This document shows positions 18,058 through 25,427 of a stretch of DNA of 40,216 nucleotides, one piece after another. The DNA comes from Deltaproteobacteria bacterium. Its GTDB lineage: Bacteria > Desulfobacterota > DSM-4660 > Desulfatiglandales > Desulfatiglandaceae. Location: contig JAJDOH010000135.1 of NCBI GenBank assembly GCA_022340265.1, positions 1-40,216 on the forward strand. Direction: 5' to 3'. The translations under genes were made by a program, and so were the position numbers. The notes below the pieces were generated by a model. It had not been told where the DNA came from. It saw only the letters and a program-made list of their open reading frames with translations, and ran no database searches. Each line of letters opens with the position of its first letter. Position 1 is the stretch's first letter.

Positions 18058-19419
18058 TCATTTTAAATCGTATTTATTGATTTTGGCGGACAGGGTCTTG
18101 CGATTGATGCCCAGTATTCTGGCCGCTTCAATCTTTTTCCCTTTCGCTTTTTTGAGCACAAAGGCGATATATTTTTTTTCCAGTTCTTCAAGGGTGATAG
18201 GGTCTTCAGGGAAAATCTGCAGATCCCCCTGCTGCCGAATAATATAAGAAGGAAGATTTCTTTCCTGGATAATATCCGTGTCTTCAAGGATAAGGATCCT
18301 TTCGATGGCATGTTCCAGCTCTCTAACGTTGCCGGGCCATGGGTATTGCTTAAAAACAGACACCGCCTCCGGGGATATTTCCGGAGGCGGTTTTTTCATT
18401 TTGTGGCTCAATTTCTCCAAGAAATGTTGAATAAGCAGTGGAATATCCTCTTTCCGCTGCCTGAGGGGTGGAAGTTCCAGCGGCACCACACTCAGTCGAT
18501 AGAAAAGGTCTTCTCGAAAAGTGCCGTTCTGGATGGCTTCTGAAAGGGGCGTGTTGGAAGCGGCGATGATACGGACGTCAAGCTTTATGCGGTGCTGGTC
18601 GCCCACCTTCATGAACTCCCGTTCCTGAATGACCCTTAGGAGTTTGGCCTGGATCTTGAGGCTCAGGTTGGCAACCTCATCAAAGAAAAACGTGCCATGG
18701 TTGGCCAGCTCAAAGAGTCCATGTTTGGTTTGATGGGCACCGGTAAATGAACCTTTTACATGACCGAAAAGCTCGCTCTCAAGAAGCGTTTCCACCAGTG
18801 AAGAACAGTCTACAGCGACGAATTTCTGGTCTCTTCGGGTGCTGTTGGCATGAATGGCGCGGGCCACCAGTTCTTTTCCGGTGCCGCTTTCGCCGGATAT
18901 GAGTACTGAGCTCTCGGTGGGTGCCACTTTCTGGATTTTCTGGAAAATTTTTTTCATGGGTGGGCTTTGGCCCACAATGAGATGTTTAGGCGAATTCTGC
19001 TGAATGCCGGTGTGTGTCGTTGAGGACCCTCTTTTTGCATCTTTATTGCCGTAGACTTTGGAGAGGGTTACGTCCAGGTCCTCCAGGCTGAAAGGTTTGG
19101 TCAGATAATCCAGTGCCCCCAGCTTTGTGCAATGTACTGCCGTTGAAATGGTGGGATACCCGGTAATCATGACCACGTTTATTTCAGGATCGTTTCGACG
19201 AATCCGGCGAAGGACTTCAACACCATCCATATCCTCCATTTTGATATCCAGAAGGACCAGATCGAACGTACGGGTCTCAAGTTGTGCCAGCGCCTCTCTT
19301 CCGTTTACAGCTTCGGTTGTCTGTATGTGGCGGTTTGCAAGCGCACGGCTGATCCCCTTTCGAACGACTGATTCATCATCGACGACCAACACATGTTTTA
19401 TCTCTCGTTCAGGGGCCAT
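18058..19419 (-). CDS. NtrC-family sigma54-dependent response regulator
   Basis: A 453-residue activator with three domains: a receiver (VVDDE, phosphoacceptor Asp58 in LVLLDIKM, Lys in YLTKPF), an AAA+ sigma54-interaction domain (Walker A SGESGTGKE near residue 180, GSFTGA at 223-228 where most family members have GAFTGA, Walker B TFFFDEV), and a Fis-type helix-turn-helix at the C-terminus (AARILGINRKTLSAKINK). It ends the gene set of two kinases and is 26 bases after the hybrid kinase. The obvious candidate target is the sigma54-type promoter at 15121-15137 and the inverted repeat upstream of it. The single Ala-to-Ser change in the GAFTGA loop is tolerated in some family members. Confidence 0.93.
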   Translation of the reverse strand: MAPEREIKHVLVVDDESVVRKGISRALANRHIQTTEAVNGREALAQLETRTFDLVLLDIKMEDMDGVEVLRRIRRNDPEINVVMITGYPTISTAVHCTKLGALDYLTKPFSLEDLDVTLSKVYGNKDAKRGSSTTHTGIQQNSPKHLIVGQSPPMKKIFQKIQKVAPTESSVLISGESGTGKELVARAIHANSTRRDQKFVAVDCSSLVETLLESELFGHVKGSFTGAHQTKHGLFELANHGTFFFDEVANLSLKIQAKLLRVIQEREFMKVGDQHRIKLDVRIIAASNTPLSEAIQNGTFREDLFYRLSVVPLELPPLRQRKEDIPLLIQHFLEKLSHKMKKPPPEISPEAVSVFKQYPWPGNVRELEHAIERILILEDTDIIQERNLPSYIIRQQGDLQIFPEDPITLEELEKKYIAFVLKKAKGKKIEAARILGINRKTLSAKINKYDLK

Positions 19420-19444
19420 TTAGCGTTCTTATTGAGGTTTAATT

Positions 19445-20923
19445 TCACTCTTTGGTGTCAATAACCGGGAGCAATATTTTAAAAGTTGTTCCCTTGTCCG
19501 GAATGCTTTCTACCTGGATGGATCCCTGGTGGGCGTCCACAACCCCTTTCACGATGGCCAGCCCAAGCCCTGTTCCGATGACCTGACGGGTTTTAGGGTT
19601 CTTGACACGGTAAAACTTATCAAAAATTTTGGGCAATTCTTCTTTGGTGATGCCCACGCCCGTATCCTCGACCCGTATCTCCATGTACTCGCCCAGTCCT
19701 TTGGCTGATACGGTAACCCTGCCCCCTTGGGGAGAATAGTTAATGGCATTGCTGATGAGGTTGTTAAAGATCTCTTCAATTCTTTTGGGGTCCGCCTGCA
19801 CCGGTTTCAGATTTTCCAGGTGATGGCTTAAAACGATATGCTGTTTTTGTGCCCTCGGTTCCATAAGTTCAAGGATCTCTTTGATGATCTTGCCGATATC
19901 CGTCGGAACCTGGTGTTGAATAAATTTTCCCGCTTCAAGTTTGGCAATGTCCAGAAGATCGTTAATGAGGTTTAACAAAGAATCGATTTTGGCCACGCCC
20001 CTCTTGACAAAGTCCTGTTGTTTTTCTTCCAGGGGGCCTGCCAATCCTTCCAGCAGAACGCTGTTGAGTTGTCGAATCGCCACAAGCGGACTCCGGAGTT
20101 CGTGTGCCACCATATTGACGAAATCGGACTTCATTTCGTCCAGTTGTTTAAATGCGGTAATATCTTCAAGAACCGTAACGGTTCCGGCGATGGCGCCATC
20201 CGAATCAATTGCCGGTGCGGACAGGGCGCGAAGGGTATTCTGTTTTATTCGGAATTCCTGTGAAATGGATTCCGCTTCGGGTGTTTCGCCGTTTAATAGT
20301 TTTTTGAGGGTATCCACAAGGTCTTCGTCGGTTATGATTTCTGAAATGGGAACGGGACTTTTCGGTTTTTCAGTAATCTCCATTAACCGCATGAGCGCAG
20401 GATTGTTCAGCACCACTTCCAGATTACGGTTGGTGACCATGACCCCGTTAGCCATGCAGTTGATAATGGTTTTAAGCCGGCTTTTTTCAAGGTTCAGGTC
20501 GTAGAGGTTCCTTATGTTTTCAGCTTCAAACTGCTTTGCCTTCAATTCCAGATGTCGCTTATCCGCTGCCCTCTCAATGGTGAGCAGGAACTGGTCGATT
20601 TGGAAAGGCTTGGTGATGAAATCGTAAGCGCCCTTTTTCATACATTCCACGGCCGTATCTACGGTACCGTGCCCTGTAATGACGATAACGGGGATGTCGG
20701 GATGGGTGTCTCGCGTCTTTTCAAGGACTTCCTCGCCACTCATGACGGGCATCTTGAGATCCAGCAGGAGTATGTCGATATGGTCCGCTCCAAGGATTTC
20801 AAGCGCCTGAAGGCCGTTCTCGGCGGTGGTAATTTCATATCCTCTTCCCGAGAGCACCCGCCGGCATCCGTCACGGACCACTTTCTCGTCATCTACAACC
20901 AGTACATGTGTTTCTTTCGCCAT
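19445..20923 (-). CDS. Receiver-PAS-histidine kinase hybrid
   Basis: A 492-residue cytoplasmic kinase with no membrane segment. It has an N-terminal receiver (VVDDEKVV, Asp55 in LLLDLKMP, Lys105 in ITKPF), a coiled linker, a PAS domain at about residues 145-260 (CMANGVMVTNRNLEVVLNN), a HisKA domain with His274 in MVAHELRSPL, and an HATPase domain (N box LISNAINYSPQGG; GTGLGLAIVKG). A receiver placed first suggests it is itself controlled by phosphorylation from the upstream kinase, forming a relay. Its ATG overlaps the stop of that kinase (TAATG), so the two are co-translated. Confidence 0.92.
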   Translation of the reverse strand: MAKETHVLVVDDEKVVRDGCRRVLSGRGYEITTAENGLQALEILGADHIDILLLDLKMPVMSGEEVLEKTRDTHPDIPVIVITGHGTVDTAVECMKKGAYDFITKPFQIDQFLLTIERAADKRHLELKAKQFEAENIRNLYDLNLEKSRLKTIINCMANGVMVTNRNLEVVLNNPALMRLMEITEKPKSPVPISEIITDEDLVDTLKKLLNGETPEAESISQEFRIKQNTLRALSAPAIDSDGAIAGTVTVLEDITAFKQLDEMKSDFVNMVAHELRSPLVAIRQLNSVLLEGLAGPLEEKQQDFVKRGVAKIDSLLNLINDLLDIAKLEAGKFIQHQVPTDIGKIIKEILELMEPRAQKQHIVLSHHLENLKPVQADPKRIEEIFNNLISNAINYSPQGGRVTVSAKGLGEYMEIRVEDTGVGITKEELPKIFDKFYRVKNPKTRQVIGTGLGLAIVKGVVDAHQGSIQVESIPDKGTTFKILLPVIDTKE

Positions 20924-22860
20924 TATTCATCCAGTCCAATAAAAAGGGGTTCTTCCACGCCGCCTTCCGTGGATTCGAGCGGCAGTTCAATGATGAATGT
21001 GGTTCCCCCTGTTGGGGGGCACTCAAATCGAATACTGCCGCCATGCAGGTTGATAATGTTCTGTGAAATACTGAGACCTAAGCCCGTCCCTTTGCCTACC
21101 GGTTTGGTGGTGTAAAAGATATCAAAGATTTTGTCCCGCACCTCCTCAGGTATTCCAGGGCCCTGGTCTGAAACGCCAATGACAAAACTGGATTTTTCAG
21201 AGCGGTATTCCGCCTTGACTTTGATTTCTCCAACACCTTCCATGGCATCGGAAGCGTTGATAAAAAGGTTGATAAAGACCTGTTGCAGCTGTCCCATGTC
21301 ACCCAGCATGGCGGGCATGTGGGGTTCTATTTCCTTGACGATGTTAATATCCTGAAAAGTGGCCTGTTTTGTGACAAGATTCAGGCAGCTGTCAATGAGT
21401 TTTTCCAGTTCAAAGGCTGATTCCTTGCCGATGGATTGCCGGCTGAACTCCAAGAGTTCGGAAACGATTTTCTTACATCTGAGGGTTTGCTTGATAATCT
21501 CTTTAACGTCCTCCTGTTGTTCCGGCTTATCTTTGAGACTTTCCTGCAGTAGTTCCGCATAAATCAGAACCCCAGCCAGGGGGTTATTGATTTCGTGAGC
21601 AACACCGGCCGCCATTCTACCGACGGAGGCGATCTTGTCGGACTGCACCAGTTGAAAATGGGCCTCTTCCAGTTCCCGCCGCATCTGGAAGATTTCACGC
21701 AAATCCGTAAAAGCACCAACGCTTCCAATTTCTTTTCCCTCGCTTCTGATGATGGATGCGGAAAGGGAGACAGGGATTTCTTCGCCGGATTTGGTGCGAA
21801 TCATCATGGTGGTAGGGTTTAATTTGCCCACCGAACCATGCTGATCACTGCGCATTTTCTTCATGTTCTCTCTGGCCGTCTCGATGTCATAGAAAGTGCT
21901 GAGGTGTCCCCTGTCCATAATTTCTTCAGCGGTATATCCCGTCAATCGCTCCATACCCTCATTAAAAATAATCACATGGCCTTTGGGATCCACCACTACA
22001 ATACCGTCCACGGAACTTTGAATCACATTCTGGAAGAACGCTTTCGATTTCTGAATCTCCCGCTGAAGCCTGATTCTGTCAGTGATATCACGGGCTGCCT
22101 CAAGGACCTGCACGATGTTTCCCTGCTCATCGAATATGGGGGCAACTGTGATGGTGTCAAAACGGGTTTCCCCTTCTTCGGTTTTGGTTTCAATAATTGT
22201 GCTGACGGTTTTACCCGTTTTCTTGACTTCGTTCAGATAGCAGCGTTCGCCCATTTCGTAGCAGGGCCATTGACGATTGTAACGGACTTTGTAGCACTTC
22301 TTCCGCAGTGCTTCCTCGTAGGTGAGATTGTTTTCTTTGAGAAAAGTTTTGTTGACCATACTGATGGTCATGTCTTCATTAACCACCATGAGACGGTAAG
22401 GGAGAGAATCCAGGATGGTCTGGGTGTGCTGCCTTGCTCTTTCTTCCTCGCGCAGGTGGGCTTCGGCGGTCCAGAGCAAGCGAGCGGTTTTGTGATCGAG
22501 GAGGGCAACGTTTCCGGGTTTGGTCCGAAGCAGGTGTTTTAACATGTCATCGGATCCGGTCAGTTCAATTATCAGGTTCAGGCCATCTATGGTATAGAGG
22601 TCTTTGTAGTCGGTGGTGGTAAAAATGCCCATTTCCTTGGCATAGACATAACCGTCGGCAAGAGGGTCCAGACTTGAAACGCCAATGATTTTCATGTGTA
22701 TCTGATCAAGTTGTCCTTCCTGGTACTGTTTCAGGATTTCGAAACAGGCTTTACCACCGCCGACGATAGCGGTGTTGAGCGCAGGAAGGCTGGGGGAGTT
22801 TTTATCGAGATCAGTTTTGTTTCGGGACGTTTTGGGAAGGGTTGGAAGCTTGAAATTCAT
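20923..22860 (-). CDS. Soluble sensor kinase with Rossmann-like N-terminus and Cys-bearing PAS
   Basis: A 645-residue kinase without membrane segments. Residues 28-130 look like a nucleotide-binding Rossmann unit (TAIVGGGKACFEILK), suggesting NAD(P)- or metabolite-sensing. PAS 1 (about 145-265) carries Cys189, Cys200 and Cys207 in a KKCYKVRY...WPCYEMGERCY pattern that could hold metal or respond to redox. PAS 2 spans about 272-390. HisKA has His422 in GVAHEINNPLAG, and the HATPase has FINASDAMEG and GTGLGLSIS. A GAGG precedes the ATG. It opens the three-gene signalling set after a small protein. A link to the redox-active C1 modules on both sides is likely by position but inferred. Confidence 0.9.
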   Translation of the reverse strand: MNFKLPTLPKTSRNKTDLDKNSPSLPALNTAIVGGGKACFEILKQYQEGQLDQIHMKIIGVSSLDPLADGYVYAKEMGIFTTTDYKDLYTIDGLNLIIELTGSDDMLKHLLRTKPGNVALLDHKTARLLWTAEAHLREEERARQHTQTILDSLPYRLMVVNEDMTISMVNKTFLKENNLTYEEALRKKCYKVRYNRQWPCYEMGERCYLNEVKKTGKTVSTIIETKTEEGETRFDTITVAPIFDEQGNIVQVLEAARDITDRIRLQREIQKSKAFFQNVIQSSVDGIVVVDPKGHVIIFNEGMERLTGYTAEEIMDRGHLSTFYDIETARENMKKMRSDQHGSVGKLNPTTMMIRTKSGEEIPVSLSASIIRSEGKEIGSVGAFTDLREIFQMRRELEEAHFQLVQSDKIASVGRMAAGVAHEINNPLAGVLIYAELLQESLKDKPEQQEDVKEIIKQTLRCKKIVSELLEFSRQSIGKESAFELEKLIDSCLNLVTKQATFQDINIVKEIEPHMPAMLGDMGQLQQVFINLFINASDAMEGVGEIKVKAEYRSEKSSFVIGVSDQGPGIPEEVRDKIFDIFYTTKPVGKGTGLGLSISQNIINLHGGSIRFECPPTGGTTFIIELPLESTEGGVEEPLFIGLDE

Positions 22861-22922
22861 GGGACCTCAATTTATAAGGTTTGCGGCTTTCCTGTTTTGC
22901 TTCATAAAGAAAAATGGAAGAT

Positions 22923-23174
22923 TCAAGCATGCTGCAATCGCGCCGCCACTTTCCTTTCCATGTCCTTGCAAATGGCTTTCAATGCTGGACTCGCAACAAC
23001 GGGACCCGACCCGTTCCAGCCATCGTTTAAGGACTTCTTCTTTTTTTCTCTGAACTGTGAGATGCTCTCCGCCATGGCTTCCCACGCAAAGAGTTTCTGA
23101 AGGATGTGTCTTTCAGGGGCTGTCAGGTCCCTGTCCGTATCAAAGCATTTGCCGTTTTTCGTTTCGATCATCAT
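22923..23174 (-). CDS. Small conserved-looking protein of unknown function
   Basis: An 83-residue soluble, charged protein, first gene before the kinase set. It includes LTAPERHILQKLFAWEAMA and FREKKKKSLNDGWNGSG, and reads as mostly helical. No known domain is recognised. From memory, short proteins with a similar ERHILQKLFxWxSMA pattern occur in other Desulfobacterota, so I think it is a real gene. A sigma70-type promoter lies about 30 bases upstream, and the kinase begins 62 bases downstream, so they are probably co-transcribed. It might modulate the kinase. The ribosome binding site is weak. Confidence 0.6.
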   Translation of the reverse strand: MMIETKNGKCFDTDRDLTAPERHILQKLFAWEAMAESISQFREKKKKSLNDGWNGSGPVVASPALKAICKDMERKVAARLQHA

Positions 23175-23210
23175 CTGTTTTTCTCAATAAAGGCATTTGC
23201 GCGGTTCGAT

Positions 23211-23238
23211 ATTATAAAGAATAATCGCTTGAATTCAA
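23211..23238 (-). promoter_or_regulatory. Sigma70-type promoter of the signalling gene set
   Basis: On the minus strand there is TTGAAT, a 16-base spacer and a perfect TATAAT. It lies just past the metF (module 2) terminator and about 30 bases before the small-protein start, so the kinase and regulator genes form their own transcription unit. Confidence 0.7.
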
Positions 23239-23239
23239 G

Positions 23240-23282
23240 AAAAAACCCGAAAGATGCCGTTTAGCGGCTTCTTTCGGGTTTT
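23240..23282 (-). terminator. Rho-independent terminator of module 2
   Basis: Arms AACCCGAAAG and CTTTCGGGTT pair perfectly, with a further GCCG/CGGC stem inside. On the minus strand the hairpin runs into TTTTTT. It lies 26 bases past the metF stop. Confidence 0.92.
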
Positions 23283-23308
23283 CAAAGAAACGCGATAGAA
23301 GGTCTGGG

Positions 23309-24241
23309 TTATACGACGGGTCTTGGCAAAACACCCGCCCGCTCAGCTATTTCGGGCACTTTGTGTTCCCACTCAATGGCCATGAGGTGCACGCCTGCGA
23401 TCCCTTCCATCTCTTTGAATTCTTCAATCTGTTCCAGGGCAAATTTGATGCCTTCTTCAGCAACTTTTCCTTTACCGGCACCCCGCAGTCGTTTAATGAT
23501 AGATTCCGGAACGTCCATGCCCGGCACCTGTTTTGACATATAGAGCGCCATACCAACGCTCTTCATGGGGGTGACACCGGCCAGAATATAGCATTTTTCA
23601 TGCAACCCCATATCCACGGCCCGTTTCATGAACTCCCTGAATTTCTCCATGTTGTAGATACACTGGGTCTGAACAAAATCCGCACCGGCGGCAACCTTCT
23701 TGGCCAAACGATAAACCCGGAAATCAAAGGGTTCCGCGAAAGGGTTGCTGGCGGCACCGATGAAAAGTTTGGGAGCCACATCCACATCGGAGCCGTTCAG
23801 GAATTTCCCCTCGTCCCTCATGGTTTTGACGGTGTGAATCAACTGCATGGAGTCGATGTCATAAACATTCTTGCTTTCAGGGTGGTTTCCAAAGGACTGG
23901 TGATCACCGGAAAGACAGAGCATGTTGCGAATGCCCATGGAATAGACGCCCAATATGTCGCTTTGAATGGCCAACCGGTTTCTGTCCCGGCATACCATCT
24001 GAAAATTGGGCTCCAATCCGTTTTCCAACAAGATCAACGATGCGGCCCAACTGGACATGCGTACAACCGCCGTCTGATTGTCCGTGACATTGACGGCATC
24101 CACCACACCTTTTAGATGATTTCCCTTCTCGATGAGGTGCGCCACATTCGCGCCCTGCGGCGGTCCGCATTCACCGGTAAAAGCGAAATGGCCTGCACGC
24201 AACACCTTCTCCAGATTGCTTCCTGCTTTGTGCTCGCTCAT
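23309..24241 (-). CDS. metF: Methylenetetrahydrofolate reductase, MetF (module 2)
   Basis: A 310-residue MetF, closely similar throughout to the one at 7.2-8.2 kb. The Glu (TGECGPPQG), Asp (LCLSGDHQSFG) and QTQCIYNMEKF motifs are all kept, so it should be active in 5,10-methylene-H4folate reduction or 5-methyl-H4folate oxidation. Its ATG overlaps the metV stop (ATGA), and GAGGAAC lies upstream. It is the last gene of the Cys-only hdrA-mvhD-metV-metF module and is followed by a strong terminator. Having two complete modules suggests use under different conditions or with different electron partners. Confidence 0.94.
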   Translation of the reverse strand: MSEHKAGSNLEKVLRAGHFAFTGECGPPQGANVAHLIEKGNHLKGVVDAVNVTDNQTAVVRMSSWAASLILLENGLEPNFQMVCRDRNRLAIQSDILGVYSMGIRNMLCLSGDHQSFGNHPESKNVYDIDSMQLIHTVKTMRDEGKFLNGSDVDVAPKLFIGAASNPFAEPFDFRVYRLAKKVAAGADFVQTQCIYNMEKFREFMKRAVDMGLHEKCYILAGVTPMKSVGMALYMSKQVPGMDVPESIIKRLRGAGKGKVAEEGIKFALEQIEEFKEMEGIAGVHLMAIEWEHKVPEIAERAGVLPRPVV

Positions 24242-24906
24242 TTTACCAGTTCCTCCCTGATCATTTTCCTCGGACCGCCATCGCGTGCCGTGGTCCAGCT
24301 TTTGGGCGGCCTGAATTCAATGAGTTCGCCCAGACGATCCTGTTCCATCATTTTGTTTACAATCATGTCCCAGATGCAATCCACATCCTTGCTGATTTCA
24401 CATTTCCCGTGGGAAGATCCACCGCAGGGACCGTTCAGCAGGCTTTTGGAACATCGGGCAATGGGGCAAAGGCCACCGAAAAAATGGATGGCACACGTGC
24501 CGCAACCGGCGCATCGTTCCGCCCACACGCCGTGTTCAACGGCGCCGCCCATGAATTTTGTGTTAACGCCCGGAAACACCTTTTTCTCGGGGTATCGTTC
24601 GGAAAGAAACTGAGGGCCGACGCCGCACGCGATGCTGATCACCGCATCGTAATCCCCAACCGTGTCTTTTAGTTCATTAATATATTCGGGGTCGCACTGC
24701 CTTTCCAGCGTGTGTTCGCCAACCACCACATCCAGGCCTTCCTTCCGTCCATGAATGCGAAGGCTGGAAGCGAGGATACCCACTTCTTTGGCGCCTCCCA
24801 CATTACACACCGTTACGCAACCTTTACATCCAACCACAAGGATTTTCTTAAAATCCTTTACCATTTCAAGCAGTTCCTTGATCGGTTTCGATTCTGCAAC
24901 AATCAT
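24238..24906 (-). CDS. metV: MetV, Fe-S/zinc partner of MetF (module 2)
   Basis: A 222-residue MetV, the same length as the module 1 copy. The N-terminal CKGCVTVCNVGG motif and the C-terminal CAGCGTCAIHFFGGLCPIAR and CSKSLLNGPCGG motifs supply cluster and metal ligands. It links MvhD/HdrA to MetF. GAGGAATAACA precedes the ATG. It lies 28 bases after mvhD and overlaps metF by four bases. Small differences from copy 1 (for example HFFGGL for LAKTGG) sit between the ligands, not at them. Confidence 0.92.
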   Translation of the reverse strand: MIVAESKPIKELLEMVKDFKKILVVGCKGCVTVCNVGGAKEVGILASSLRIHGRKEGLDVVVGEHTLERQCDPEYINELKDTVGDYDAVISIACGVGPQFLSERYPEKKVFPGVNTKFMGGAVEHGVWAERCAGCGTCAIHFFGGLCPIARCSKSLLNGPCGGSSHGKCEISKDVDCIWDMIVNKMMEQDRLGELIEFRPPKSWTTARDGGPRKMIREELVK

Positions 24907-24934
24907 TGTTATTCCTCGCAGCGTTTAATAAGTT

Positions 24935-25342
24935 CTATGCGGTCGGGACTGGCCCCAGCCCCTTGACGGTGTCGACCATTTGGTTCGCCACTTCCACAAA
25001 TTCCTGGCCCCTTCCGGCACTCATTTGGAACACATTAATCCGTTCCGGTTCAATGTTGAGGCCTTCCAGAATACCCTTGACCTGTTGAACCCGTTTGGCG
25101 GCTTTGGAAATGCCGCTGATATATTGGCAGCTGTCCGTCTGACAGCCTGCCACATAAACACCGTCCGCACCTTTTTCAAAAGGTTTCAGAAGATGCAGGG
25201 TCTCAATTCTTCCCGTACAGGGAACCTGAATCAGTTTAATATTATCCGGTAACGCCTTTTTCATGCCGTGGGAAACTTTGGCAGCGGATGATGCACAATT
25301 TGAGCAGCAAAAGGCGACAATTCGAGGTTTGAAGTCATCCAT
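24935..25342 (-). CDS. mvhD: MvhD-type electron-transfer subunit, Cys form (module 2)
   Basis: A 135-residue MvhD paralogue with Cys at the site where module 1 has Sec: AFCCSNCASSAAKV against AFCCQF-U-GYTAADLAG. The later Cys motifs (PCTGRIE, GCQTDSCQYISG) are conserved. It passes electrons between HdrA and the MetV/MetF pair. GGAGATGG precedes the ATG. It lies 85 bases after hdrA and 28 before metV. Its GY-to-AS change beside the Cys suggests adaptation to Cys rather than a recent single-codon swap. Confidence 0.92.
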   Translation of the reverse strand: MDDFKPRIVAFCCSNCASSAAKVSHGMKKALPDNIKLIQVPCTGRIETLHLLKPFEKGADGVYVAGCQTDSCQYISGISKAAKRVQQVKGILEGLNIEPERINVFQMSAGRGQEFVEVANQMVDTVKGLGPVPTA

Positions 25343-25427
25343 ATAACCATCTCCTTCAATGATGAACAGTTGTTATGGTTTTCAACCGGCGGCTCCCATG
25401 GCTTACATAGAGCCCTCAGTTGATAAT

